Positions 56,421 through 64,000 of a stretch of 64,000 bases of DNA are shown here, piece after piece (position 1 is the stretch's first letter; each line of letters starts with the position of its first letter). The stretch covers positions 54,511-118,510 of the forward strand of contig DBQC01000006.1 in NCBI GenBank assembly GCA_002305075.1, read 5' to 3'. The notes under the pieces were generated by a model. It saw only the letters and a list, made by a program, of their open reading frames with translations. It did not search any database and was not told the origin of the DNA. The DNA comes from Ruminococcaceae bacterium UBA1404 (GTDB lineage Bacteria; Bacillota; Clostridia; Oscillospirales; Ruminococcaceae). The translations under genes were made by a program, and so were the position numbers.

Positions 56421-56530
56421 TCCATCGGGCATTTTTGCCTTGCGTAAAACAGACCAAACATGGCTCACCGAGCGCCCCGCTTTGCCCTGCTGCTTTAGGC
56501 AGGCGGAGGCGCATATCGGGCGGTTTTCTC

Positions 56531-56556
56531 TGCCCGGCGGCGGGCATCTTTTTTTG
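56531..56556 (+). terminator. Terminator after the DHHW gene
   Basis: TGCCCG-GCGG-CGGGCA hairpin followed by TCTTTTTTT. Confidence 0.8.
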
Positions 56557-56608
56557 TATAAACCCCGGCAAAGACGGCAGGAGGCTGCAAGATTGCCGTC
56601 ATTTAGCT

Positions 56609-56637
56609 TTGACTTCTTTAGAATAGATGAGTATAAT
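56609..56637 (+). promoter_or_regulatory. Promoter of the chromate transporter genes
   Basis: TTGACT, 17 bases, TATAAT. Confidence 0.85.
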
Positions 56638-56673
56638 TGACCGGTAACGACAAATTTGGAGGGGTATAGACCC

Positions 56674-57240
56674 ATGAAACTGCTTTGGAACATCTTTTGG
56701 GCCTTTGTTCGCATCGGCGCGCTTACCTTTGGCGGCGGTTATGCCATGATGCCCATGCTGCAAAAGGAGACCATCGAGCGCTACGGCTGGTGCACACAGG
56801 AGGAACTGCTGGACTACTTTTCGCTTAGCCAGTGTCTGCCCGGCATCATCGCCGTGAATATGTCTACCTTTGTGGGCACCAAACTGGCGGGGTCCACCGG
56901 CGCATTTATCGCCGGTATCGGTGTCACCGCCCCCTCCTTCATCATCATTATTCTTGTGGCAATTTTGCTCCAGCAGGTCACCGACCTCAGCCTGATGAAC
57001 CACGCCTTTGCGGGCATTCGCATCGGGGTGGCCGCCCTCATCTTCCACTCGGTGCTCAGGCTCTCTAAGAGCAGCCTTAAAACCCGCATTGCTCAGCTCA
57101 TCTGCCTTGGGGCGGTGCTGCTGTCGGTGTTTACCGATCTTTCGCCTATTGTCATTGTGGTGGTCGCCGGGCTGATTGGCGTTATGATAGGCATGTATAA
57201 CAACCGCAATAATATTGAAGGGGAGGCCAGCGGGTCATGA
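56674..57240 (+). CDS. chrA: Chromate transporter, first half (short-chain ChrA)
   Basis: 188 residues from ATG 56674, with TGGAGGGG upstream. One ChrA domain: FVRIGALTFGGGYAMMPML, SQCLPGIIAVNMSTFVG. Short-chain CHR proteins act as pairs, and the next gene supplies the other half, overlapping by 4 bases (ATGA). May export chromate or another oxyanion; natural substrate uncertain. Confidence 0.88.
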   Translation: MKLLWNIFWAFVRIGALTFGGGYAMMPMLQKETIERYGWCTQEELLDYFSLSQCLPGIIAVNMSTFVGTKLAGSTGAFIAGIGVTAPSFIIIILVAILLQQVTDLSLMNHAFAGIRIGVAALIFHSVLRLSKSSLKTRIAQLICLGAVLLSVFTDLSPIVIVVVAGLIGVMIGMYNNRNNIEGEASGS

Positions 57241-57821
57241 GCGGATTTATAACCACCCTTGTGCTGATTGCCTACGAGTTCTTTAAAACCGGGTTGTTTA
57301 CCATCGGCGGCGGCCTTGCCACGCTGCCCTTTTTGCTGGATATTGCCGAGCGCTATCCCCACTGGTATACCACGCAAACGGTCATGGACATGATTGCCAT
57401 CTCGGAGTCGACCCCCGGCCCTCTCGGGGTCAACATGGCCACCTATGCGGGGTACAGCATCTTGGGGTTCTGGGGCTCGCTAACGGCCACTTTTTTCCTC
57501 ATTTTGCCTACGCTGATTATTGCCTCTATTGTGGCGCGGTTTTTGGCCCGGTTTAACGACAACCCCACCGTACAGGCGGCGCTGGTAGGGTTGCGGGCCG
57601 CCGGCACCGGCATGATTACGGCCGCCGGCATCGGCGTATTCCGGGTGGCCGTGCTGAACCTGCCGGCCTTTATGGCCTCGGGCCAGGTGGGCGATCTGTT
57701 TAACCTAACGGCTTTAGCCATGTTTATCGTCTTTGTGGCGGCCATGGCCAAGTTTAAAAAGGTGCATCCGGTGGTGTTTTTGGCCATTGCCGCCGTTCTT
57801 GGGATTTTCTTAGGTCTATAA
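57237..57821 (+). CDS. chrA: Chromate transporter, second half (short-chain ChrA)
   Basis: 194 residues, ATG overlapping the stop of the first half. Same family with FFKTGLFTIGGGLATLPFL and SESTPGPLGVNMATYAGY. The two halves have the expected opposite sequence types of a ChrA pair. Followed by a terminator. Confidence 0.88.
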   Translation: MSGFITTLVLIAYEFFKTGLFTIGGGLATLPFLLDIAERYPHWYTTQTVMDMIAISESTPGPLGVNMATYAGYSILGFWGSLTATFFLILPTLIIASIVARFLARFNDNPTVQAALVGLRAAGTGMITAAGIGVFRVAVLNLPAFMASGQVGDLFNLTALAMFIVFVAAMAKFKKVHPVVFLAIAAVLGIFLGL

Positions 57822-57833
57822 GCCGGCCCATCC

Positions 57834-57873
57834 GGCTGCCCTGCCCACAGCTGGGTGGGGCGGCTTTTTAATT
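57834..57873 (+). terminator. Terminator after the chromate transporter genes
   Basis: GCTGCCCTGCCCA and TGGGTGGGGCGGC stem (with G-T pairs) then TTTTTAATT. Confidence 0.75.
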
Positions 57874-57876
57874 GTA

Positions 57877-57906
57877 TTTACAGACCATAAACTTGATTGC
57901 TATAAT
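57877..57906 (+). promoter_or_regulatory. Promoter of phosphoribosyltransferase copy 2
   Basis: TTTACA, 18 bases, TATAAT. Confidence 0.75.
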
Positions 57907-57939
57907 AAAGTATCATTCAAGGTAAGGGAGAGGGCTGTT

Positions 57940-58521
57940 TTGAAATACTTCAACTTTGAAATTATGGGCATTAAGCGCCGCCTGCCCTATGTACAGGTGG
58001 GCGAGAATTTGGTGCTGGCCAGTTTTGTGGTGCTGTCGGACACCGAGCTGATTCAAACCGTGGCCCCCGAGCTGGTGCGCCGTCTGCCCGAGGTGGATGT
58101 GCTGATGACCGCCGAGGCCAAGGGTATCATTCTCACCTATGAAATGAGCCGCCTGATGGGCATGAAGAACTTTGTAGTGGCCCGCAAGAGTCGCAAGCCT
58201 TATATGCAAAACCCCCTCTGCCATTCGGTGCACTCCATCACCACCCAAAAGGAGCAGACCCTCTGGTTGGACGGCGTGGACGCCGAGCGCATCAGGGGTA
58301 AGCGGGTGGCGCTCATCGACGATGTGATTGCCACCGGTGAGAGCATCGGTGCCATCGAAGCGCTGGCCGTGGCGGCCGGAGCTAAGGTGGTGGCCAAAGC
58401 TGCCATTTTGGCCGAGCTCGAGTCGGTGGACAGGCCGGACATCATCTATCTCAAGGAGCACTTTGTGTTCAGGCCCAACCCCGACGGCAGCTATACCCCT
58501 CTAAAAACGCTCAAAGCATAA
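57940..58521 (+). CDS. Phosphoribosyltransferase family protein (copy 2)
   Basis: 193 residues from TTG 57940 with GGGAGAGG upstream. PRPP loop VALIDDVIATGES at 123-135. Related to the gene at 49694 through the same order of motifs (AEAKGIILTYEMSR, ARKSRKPYM), but longer at the C-terminus. Adenine phosphoribosyltransferase-like layout. Own promoter and terminator. Confidence 0.8.
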   Translation: MKYFNFEIMGIKRRLPYVQVGENLVLASFVVLSDTELIQTVAPELVRRLPEVDVLMTAEAKGIILTYEMSRLMGMKNFVVARKSRKPYMQNPLCHSVHSITTQKEQTLWLDGVDAERIRGKRVALIDDVIATGESIGAIEALAVAAGAKVVAKAAILAELESVDRPDIIYLKEHFVFRPNPDGSYTPLKTLKA

Positions 58522-58553
58522 AAAAGGAAGGGCTCCGGCCCTTCCTTTTTGTT
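58520..58553. terminator. Terminator after phosphoribosyltransferase copy 2
   Basis: AAAAAGGAAGGGC and GCCCTTCCTTTTT hairpin, usable on both strands. Confidence 0.9.
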
Positions 58554-58622
58554 TATCTATAAGTGCCAAAGCAGGCAATACACCCATCGGGGCAGGCCGG
58601 CGGCGTAAGCTTGATGTAGGGA

Positions 58623-59552
58623 CTAACCGGAGAAACCCACCAGGGGGAAGGGCGGCATCTCGCCGGCCATGACCATCAGAATCTGGTCCACACAGTCAAA
58701 GCCCAGGCGGCGCAGCGCATCCTCGGTGTTGGAGGCAATGTGCGGTGTGGCCACAAAATTGGGCAGGCTCAGCAGGGGGTGGTCGGGCGGTGCCGGCTCG
58801 GAGGCGAACACATCGCTAGCCGCTGCAAACAGCCGTCCGCTATGAAGGGCGTTGTAAAGCGCCGCTTCGTCCACCACGGCACCCCGGGAGGCATTGACAA
58901 AAATGGCCCCCGGCTTCATCAGCGAAAAAACCTCGGCGTTTATCATGTCCCGGGTCTGCGCATTAAGCGGGACGCTGATGTTGACCACATCGGCCTGGCG
59001 CACAACCGCCGCCAAATCGGGCCCGTAGTCGACGCCGAGGGCTTCGGCGCGCTGGGGCGTCAAGGAGGGCGAGGTTGCCACAATGCGCATACCAAAGCCG
59101 TCTCTAAAAATTTTTGCAAGCTCTTTTGCAATGCCGCCCATGCCGATAAGCCCCAGCGTTTTTCCCCTGAGCTCCATGCCGCACAGCGGGCTCAGCACAT
59201 CGGTCTCGCCGGCGTCTATCAGCCTGCGGGCATACACAATTTTGCGAGCAGCGGATAGGATGAGGCCGGCAATATGCTCGGCCACCGAAACGGCGTTGCG
59301 ATGGGGCGCATAAACCACTTTGATACCCCGCCGGGCAGCCTCCTCCAGATCCACGCCGTCCGTTCCCGTGCCATGGATGGCGATGACCTTCATGCTCTTA
59401 AGCTCGGCCATCACTTGGGCGGTAATTTGCAGATTGCGGTTGATAAGCGCATAGCATTCGCTTATCCGCTTCCAATCATCAATAATTTCCCCATGGGCTT
59501 CTAACTTCCGGCGCGCATCGGGGTGAATATGTTCGCACAAAAAAACCTTCAT
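58623..59552 (-). CDS. D-isomer specific 2-hydroxyacid dehydrogenase
   Basis: 309 residues from ATG 59552 with GGAGGT upstream; an earlier in-frame ATG at 59600 lacks a site. NAD domain GLIGMGGIAKELA, catalytic Arg in GTGTDGVD/NASRGAVVDE context, Glu in DVFASEPAP, His in TPHIASNT. Resembles phosphoglycerate or hydroxypyruvate dehydrogenases. No serC or serB neighbour, so the substrate is open. Confidence 0.87.
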   Translation of the reverse strand: MKVFLCEHIHPDARRKLEAHGEIIDDWKRISECYALINRNLQITAQVMAELKSMKVIAIHGTGTDGVDLEEAARRGIKVVYAPHRNAVSVAEHIAGLILSAARKIVYARRLIDAGETDVLSPLCGMELRGKTLGLIGMGGIAKELAKIFRDGFGMRIVATSPSLTPQRAEALGVDYGPDLAAVVRQADVVNISVPLNAQTRDMINAEVFSLMKPGAIFVNASRGAVVDEAALYNALHSGRLFAAASDVFASEPAPPDHPLLSLPNFVATPHIASNTEDALRRLGFDCVDQILMVMAGEMPPFPLVGFSG

Positions 59553-59671
59553 ACCTCGGCTTACCTCCAGGTCAGCGGTTGTAACAAGCGCAAAAGTCAC
59601 AAATGGCCTATTTACTTTATCATAGCTAAAAACAGTGGCCCAAGCAAGAACTTAGGTCATCGCCGCCACTA

Positions 59672-59706
59672 AAAAAGCAGGCTGAAAAATCAGCCTGCTT
59701 TTTGAT
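59672..59706 (-). terminator. Terminator after the purine permease gene
   Basis: AAAAAGCAGGCTG and CAGCCTGCTTTTT, a 13-base perfect stem that works on both strands. Confidence 0.9.
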
Positions 59707-59723
59707 TTGTGTAGGCACAGATG

Positions 59724-61160
59724 CTACTGCAGCCGGCCCAAAATGATGAAGTTAAGGATAAACAGCCCGGTGGAGACCCAGAGAATGGGGTGAATCTCAT
59801 CGGCCTTGCCCCGCAGGCATTTGACGATGCAATGGAAGATAAAGCCGGTGGCGATGCCGTAGGAGATGCTGTAACACAGCGCCATAAACACCGCCGCAAA
59901 AAAGGCGGGAATGGCCTCGTCCAGGTCGGACCACTCGATGTCGGCAAAGCTGGCCAGCATCATCACACCCACCAGAATCAAAGCGGGAGCCGTAGCCTGA
60001 GGCGGCACAATGCCGATGATGGGCGCCAAAAAGATGCTGAGCAGGAACATGGCCGCCGTGACCACCGAGGTCAGTCCGGTGCGTCCACCGGCGCCGATGC
60101 CCGCAGCGCTTTCCACATAGGTGGTGGTGTTGGAGGTTCCAAAGATGGCTCCGATGGAGGTGGCTACCGAGTCGGCGAACAAAGCCCTGTCCATCTTGGA
60201 CTTAAACCCGGAGGAATTCTCCAGCGCGTCCATATCCTCGGAGGTAAAAATGCCCGACCGGCGACCGGTACCGATAAAGGTGCCGATGGTGTCGAAGGTG
60301 TCCGAAAGGCTAAAGGCGAAGATGGTCATGAGCACCAGCGGAATTTTGGCCGGGTCGCTAAAGAGCGACTGTATGCCCTCGGGACCAAAGGCGGCGCCAA
60401 AAGTCGTGCCCAGCTCGGCGAAGGACTGGCTCACGCCGCTGTCGAGGCCGATTTGGCTGATGTCCACCACCCCAAAGGGGATGCCGATAGCCGTGGAGGC
60501 GAGTATGCTGACAAAAACGGCGCCGGGCACCTTGAGCACAACCAGAACGGTCATGAGCACCAGCGAAACCACCGCAAACAGCACCGGGGCGGTGTTAAAG
60601 TTGACCAGCGCGGGGACAATGCCGCTATTGGCGATGATGGTGGTGGTCTCCACCGAGCCGTCGCCCAGAGTAATGTAGGTGCCGGGGTCGGCGGTAAAGC
60701 TGAGCAGACCGGCATTTTTCACGCCAATATAGGCGATAAAGATGCCGATGCCGCCGCCGATGGCGTTTTGCAGGCTTTCGGGAATGGCTTTAATGATGAG
60801 CTTGCGCACCTTAGTAATGGTGATAAGCACATTGATAACGCCGCAAAGGAAGACCATGGCCAGCGCCTGCTGCCAGGTAAAGCCCAGCGCAAAGCAGACG
60901 GTGTAGGTAAAAAAGGCGTTAAGACCCATGCCCGGGGCCTGGGCATAGGGCACATTGGCGAATAGCCCCATCACCAGCGTGCCGGCTACCGAGGCAAAAA
61001 TGGTGGCCAAAAACACAGCGCCATAGGGGATACCGGTTTGCGAGAGCATGGCAGGGTTGACAAACAAGATATACGCCATGGCAAAAAAGGTTGTAAGGCC
61101 AGCGAGAATCTCAGTGGAAACCGTGGTTCCATTTTCCTTTAATTTGAACATCTTCTCCAT
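59724..61160 (-). CDS. NCS2 family purine permease (PbuG/AzgA-like)
   Basis: 478 residues from ATG 61160 with GAAGAGG upstream. Twelve to fourteen hydrophobic helices with AGLTTFFAMAYILFVNP, QAPGMGLNAFFTY, FSLSDTFDTIGTFIG and GTSNTTTYVESAAGI, all typical of the AzgA branch that imports hypoxanthine, guanine or adenine. No purine riboswitch is seen upstream. A repeated 11-mer lies before the gene. Confidence 0.92.
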   Translation of the reverse strand: MEKMFKLKENGTTVSTEILAGLTTFFAMAYILFVNPAMLSQTGIPYGAVFLATIFASVAGTLVMGLFANVPYAQAPGMGLNAFFTYTVCFALGFTWQQALAMVFLCGVINVLITITKVRKLIIKAIPESLQNAIGGGIGIFIAYIGVKNAGLLSFTADPGTYITLGDGSVETTTIIANSGIVPALVNFNTAPVLFAVVSLVLMTVLVVLKVPGAVFVSILASTAIGIPFGVVDISQIGLDSGVSQSFAELGTTFGAAFGPEGIQSLFSDPAKIPLVLMTIFAFSLSDTFDTIGTFIGTGRRSGIFTSEDMDALENSSGFKSKMDRALFADSVATSIGAIFGTSNTTTYVESAAGIGAGGRTGLTSVVTAAMFLLSIFLAPIIGIVPPQATAPALILVGVMMLASFADIEWSDLDEAIPAFFAAVFMALCYSISYGIATGFIFHCIVKCLRGKADEIHPILWVSTGLFILNFIILGRLQ

Positions 61161-61182
61161 GAATAAAAACCTCTTCGTCAAG

Positions 61183-61205
61183 TAGTTATGCACCTAGTTA
61201 TGCAC
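61183..61205. repeat. Tandem direct repeat before the purine permease gene
   Basis: TAGTTATGCAC at 61183-61193 and again at 61195-61205. Could be an operator for a dimeric regulator; inference only. Confidence 0.35.
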
Positions 61206-61268
61206 TGGGGTGCTGCGAAAGCTGTCGTTTTTAAGATTTTCCACCTTCTTCCAACAAAGCCAACAAAA

Positions 61269-61304
61269 CAAAAACAGGCCGGTTTGGGCACCAACCTGTT
61301 TTTG
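61269..61304 (-). terminator. Terminator of the tRNA-Leu gene
   Basis: Minus strand AAAAACAGG...CCTGTTTTT hairpin ending in a T run. Confidence 0.8.
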
Positions 61305-61330
61305 CCCTAAAAATACCCAAAACTTCGGTC

Positions 61331-61417
61331 TGGTGCCGCTGACCGGACTCGAACCGGTACGATATTGCTATCGGGGGATTTTAAGTCCCATGTGTCTGCC
61401 GATTCCACCACAGCGGC
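61331..61417 (-). tRNA. tRNA-Leu (anticodon UAA), CCA encoded
   Basis: 87 bases including the encoded CCA. Acceptor GCCGCTG pairs with CAGCGGC, the T arm is CCGGTTCGAGTCCGG, a long variable arm marks a class II tRNA, and the anticodon loop CTTAAAA gives UAA (plus-strand 61381-61383). Confidence 0.95.
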
Positions 61418-61429
61418 GTTTGCTTGCTT

Positions 61430-61458
61430 ATCATACCGCAGTTTGGCGGCGGCGTCAA
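61430..61458 (-). promoter_or_regulatory. Promoter of the tRNA-Leu gene
   Basis: Minus strand TTGACG, 17 bases, TATGAT, ending about 12 bases before the tRNA. Confidence 0.8.
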
Positions 61459-61683
61459 TATGCGCCACCATCGGATCGACAGGTTTTTTCGGCGAAAATA
61501 TACAGGGATTATTTGGAACATACAGCGCCCAATAAACCCATTCGCCCACCATTTCTTAATAATTATGTAACTTTATAATATATTTGCATCAATCTGGCAC
61601 ATATAAAGCACTATTTATGATATGCACCCCGTGCGCAGAGGGCGCATCTAAGCCAAAAATGACAAAATGGAAACATTTGTGGG
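61459..61683. other. AT-rich intergenic stretch, no gene seen
   Basis: About 220 bases between the tRNA promoter and the promoter of the secreted protein. An open frame crosses it in phase with the next gene, but without a ribosome binding site or coding look. Confidence 0.5.
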
Positions 61684-61713
61684 TTGTTCCGGATGCATAT
61701 TTAAGCCTATACT
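61684..61713 (+). promoter_or_regulatory. Promoter for the secreted protein gene
   Basis: TTGTTC, 18 bases, TATACT; leader of about 60 bases. Confidence 0.55.
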
Positions 61714-61778
61714 GGGGACAGACGGCGGGTTCCGGAGCGCCCGCCGGACATATCATCTTTGTTCCAAGGAGGACATCC

Positions 61779-62939
61779 ATGAAAAAGCTACTGACCCTGT
61801 CCCTTGTGGCTCTGATGGCGCTGACCCTTGCGCTGCCCGCCTTTGCTGCCGACGCCACCATGCTCTATGTGGACGACAGCTCGGTCATCTACAAGTCGGT
61901 GGACGGCACCCTTGTGCCCACCGCGGACACCCGCATCAAGCCCGGCGCCACGCTCTACATCGAGGTCAAGGCCGACGAGGCCAACATCCCCTCTAAGCTG
62001 GCCAACTCCACCCGCGTGTACACCGACTGGAGCGTGGGCAAAGAGCTGGTTGAGAGCGCCAAAATCGAGTATAAGCGCGCCAAGGTAACCACCGGAAGCG
62101 GCAACTGGCTGTTTGAGGGCGACGCTGCCGAGCTGCTGGCCCTTAACGAGAGCCTGTTTACGAACACCGACAACTATCTGGCCGACACCTATGCCACCTT
62201 GGCCGAGCTGGAGGCCGCTCTTGAGCTGGCCGACGCTGTTGGTGCAGACACCGCTGCTGCTCTGGCCGCCTTTGCGCAGGACAGCACCACCGCTACCAAG
62301 TACATCTATGTGGTGGCCATTGCCACCAAGAGCTCCTTCTCGGTTAAGGAGCAGGACCTCTGCGGCACCATCCGCATTGGCCGCAACAAGACCCAGGCCG
62401 AGGGTAACGGCAACTTTAATGCCGACTTCACCGTAGGCTACGGCGTGATGCAGGCCGACGCCGGCGCTGTGGAGAACAGCGCCCCTGTGGTGGACTTTAA
62501 AAACGCCACCGACGAGATTGAGCTGGTCTTTGGCGAGGTTGCCACCTTTACTGTGGGCGTTACCAACCAAAACGGCAAGCTCTACATGGGCTGGAACCAA
62601 AAGCCCGTGGCTTCCATCATCAACAACAACCCCGCCGCCAATGTCGAGTTCCTGCGCTTTGAGGCTGACCCCATGTTTAACCGCATCGGCGAGCTGCGCA
62701 TTTACAGCGAGGATGGCGGCTATCTCTACGAGATTGGTGCCGACGGTAGCCTGAAGGCTCTTAACGCCACCTACAACGAGGACGAAGAGGCCTTTATCTA
62801 CAAGACCCGCACCCTGTCGTCCTACGCCTTCTCGGACATCGAGCTCAAGGCTGTGGAGGCTCCTGTGGAGCCCACCGTTCCTGCCGAGCCCACCGAGCCT
62901 GGCGTCAAGCCCGTTCCGCCCACCGGCGCTGCGGCTTAA
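61779..62939 (+). CDS. Secreted protein, unknown function, with truncated sorting-like tail
   Basis: 386 residues from ATG 61779, 7 bases after AAGGAGG. Sec signal peptide (KKLLTLSLVALMALTLALPAFA, cleaved after AFA). Beta-rich middle, then a Pro/Glu linker (PVEPTVPAEPTEPG) and the end PPTGAAA. That end looks like the start of a sortase signal (NPxTG-type) without the hydrophobic helix and charged tail. Strong ribosome binding site and clean GC3 codons suggest high expression. Related to the next gene. Confidence 0.8.
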   Translation: MKKLLTLSLVALMALTLALPAFAADATMLYVDDSSVIYKSVDGTLVPTADTRIKPGATLYIEVKADEANIPSKLANSTRVYTDWSVGKELVESAKIEYKRAKVTTGSGNWLFEGDAAELLALNESLFTNTDNYLADTYATLAELEAALELADAVGADTAAALAAFAQDSTTATKYIYVVAIATKSSFSVKEQDLCGTIRIGRNKTQAEGNGNFNADFTVGYGVMQADAGAVENSAPVVDFKNATDEIELVFGEVATFTVGVTNQNGKLYMGWNQKPVASIINNNPAANVEFLRFEADPMFNRIGELRIYSEDGGYLYEIGADGSLKALNATYNEDEEAFIYKTRTLSSYAFSDIELKAVEAPVEPTVPAEPTEPGVKPVPPTGAAA

Positions 62940-62976
62940 ATTTACACAACCTTAGGCGCGCTCCGGCGCTTAAAGC

Positions 62977-63010
62977 AAAAAGCCGCCCCCTATAAAGGGC
63001 GGCTTTTTGT
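62977..63010 (+). terminator. Terminator after the secreted protein gene
   Basis: AAAAAGCCGCCC and GGGCGGCTTTTT hairpin. Confidence 0.92.
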
Positions 63011-63205
63011 GTGCAATATCCTGAAGTTTTGCCCCAAGCTAGGCTCTAAAGGGCCTTTCGCTCGCTGTACAGCCGAACAAGGGCGGCGGCTCGCCACAAA
63101 AAAGTGCAGGAGTGCAGCCCGGCGCTGCACCCACTTTGCGCCGGGCACAGCGTTACCAAGCTTTTTCCAGCCCCGGAAGGTGCGGAGCCGGCGCCCACCT
63201 TTTGT
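63011..63205. other. Intergenic stretch with an inverted repeat
   Basis: No gene seen. GCCCGGCG (63117-63124) pairs with CGCCGGGC (63139-63146), without a T run. Confidence 0.4.
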
Positions 63206-63234
63206 TTGCCAAACACTCCGATACCTTATATAAT
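63206..63234 (+). promoter_or_regulatory. Promoter for the last gene
   Basis: TTGCCA, 17 bases, TATAAT. Confidence 0.75.
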
Positions 63235-63263
63235 AGCCACATACAAATATAGGAGGTGGCGGG

Positions 63264-64000
63264 GTGCGGCGTTTAATAACCATGGTGCTAACTTGTGGGC
63301 TGCTTATGGGCACCGCCCTGGCGTTGGAGCCCCAAGACCAGCCGGCGGTAACCGGAGCGGGGGTCTACCTGCGGCGGCCGGGGGAGCGCCCCATCCTCAT
63401 CGACTATGACCCCGAGGGCCGTCTGTTAGAAGGGGTGCCGCCGGGCAGTCATCTCTATTTTGTCATCGACCATGCCACCATCGCCGGTCATGTGGCCGGC
63501 TACTCGGCCTATCTGCGGCTTAAAAGGGGAGAGGAGGCGCTGGAGGGGCCGGCCCTTATCCGCTATCTTGAGCTATTTGGGCCGAATGGCCAGAGCCACG
63601 GCTACCGCTACACCGTGCAGCTTAGCTTTGCCGAAGGCAGCTACGACACCCCGCCCATTGTGGAGGGCACTGTGCGCATAGCTACCAAGGTCTCGCAAAA
63701 GGTGGAGGAGTTTGCCTTTTTGGCCACGGTGCAGGAAGGCCCCCTAGAGCCGAGGATTACCGAAATTTGGTGCGAGCCCGATGCGGGGCTGGTGAGCTTC
63801 TCCCACGAGGACGACCATACCTACCTGCACTTTGGCGAGGACGCCGAGTTTTTTGTGCGCACCGGCCGCCAAGGCCCCCTTAACCTCGATTACAGCACCC
63901 ACTATCACCACAGCTTAGCCGCCCGCTATCCCGAGGGCCGCTTTTCCTCCATCGGGTTTTTGGCCCAGCCGGTGTTTGATAATGTGGGCGAGCTGCGCCT
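63264..64000 (+). CDS. Secreted protein, paralogue of the preceding gene (cut by window end)
   Basis: At least 245 residues from GTG 63264, which follows AGGAGGTGGCG; runs off the right edge. A short signal peptide (RRLITMVLTCGLLMGTALA) is followed by beta-rich sequence. Shared landmarks with the gene at 61779 are the EGTVRIATK / CGTIRIGRN block and the PVFDNVGELRL / PMFNRIGELRI block, at similar spacing. Function unknown. Confidence 0.75.
   Translation, partial: MRRLITMVLTCGLLMGTALALEPQDQPAVTGAGVYLRRPGERPILIDYDPEGRLLEGVPPGSHLYFVIDHATIAGHVAGYSAYLRLKRGEEALEGPALIRYLELFGPNGQSHGYRYTVQLSFAEGSYDTPPIVEGTVRIATKVSQKVEEFAFLATVQEGPLEPRITEIWCEPDAGLVSFSHEDDHTYLHFGEDAEFFVRTGRQGPLNLDYSTHYHHSLAARYPEGRFSSIGFLAQPVFDNVGELR

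Noticed and set aside
59721..60965. 414-codon open frame on the plus strand
   Set aside because: Antisense to the purine permease; His/Gly/Gln-rich shadow sequence with no domains.
61161..61330. Purine riboswitch before the NCS2 permease
   Set aside because: The conserved loop sequences of the purine aptamer are not present on the minus strand.
63041..63150. Possible mobile or repeat element before the last gene
   Set aside because: One 8-base inverted repeat only; no second copy in the window, no transposase and no target duplication.

Overview
The window is a GC-rich stretch from an endospore-forming member of the Clostridia. It is most like the Oscillospirales/Ruminococcaceae type, which is an inference from gene content and order. 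The lines of evidence are the Firmicutes S10-spc-alpha ribosomal order, the sporulation genes spoVM, sipL and spoIVA, a T-box in front of alaS, zinc-ribbon forms of S14, S4 and L36, and frequent TTG and GTG starts with strong AGGAGG ribosome binding sites. No rRNA, CRISPR array, insertion sequence or phage gene was found. There is one tRNA.

Layout. 1-7648: fmt (3' end), a membrane zinc peptidase, rsmB, rlmN, prpC, prkC, rsgA and thiN, a packed Firmicutes translation-quality and Ser/Thr-signalling operon that lacks the usual rpe. 7795-11243: a small membrane protein, the 26-codon spoVM, sipL (SPOCS plus LysM) and spoIVA, which together make the basement layer of the spore coat. 11459-15834: single genes (P-loop ATPase, family 4 uracil-DNA glycosylase, orphan PduL, TIM-barrel protein, PAP2 phosphatase). 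16053-31958: one long ribosomal block (S10, spc and alpha operons with secY, adk, map, a KOW protein, infA and rpoA), with a strong promoter, a structured leader of about 260 nt and a terminal hairpin.

31994-38993 (minus): a complete F1Fo ATP synthase operon with atpZ and atpI at its 3' end and a c-subunit carrying most of the sodium-binding signature. 39385-46174: flavodiiron protein, a pyruvate-kinase C-terminal-like protein, a small unknown protein, a tocopherol-cyclase-like protein, an AbrB-type permease, a DegV fatty-acid-binding protein behind a FabT-like palindrome, and a PPi-type phosphofructokinase. 46269-49217: T-box and alaS. 49320-56420: HIT protein, phosphoribosyltransferase, comEC, holA, a ribonuclease M5-like toprim protein, then an AlgI-type MBOAT protein with its DHHW partner. 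56674-64000: a split chromate transporter, a second phosphoribosyltransferase, a 2-hydroxyacid dehydrogenase, an NCS2 purine permease, tRNA-Leu(UAA), and two tandem related secreted proteins, the last cut by the window end.

The most unusual observation is the MBOAT/DHHW pair at 53923-56420. Both proteins keep the framework of an AlgI/AlgJ-like extracellular O-acyl transfer system. By eye, however, all three core histidines of the MBOAT protein are replaced, and in the partner both the serine of the GDS motif and the His-His-Trp motif are replaced. The reading frames are intact, which suggests a pair of pseudoenzymes kept for another role. Other points of note are the spoVM-sipL-spoIVA cluster, the FabT-like operator before degV, the 3' position of atpZ-atpI, and the leader of the S10 operon.
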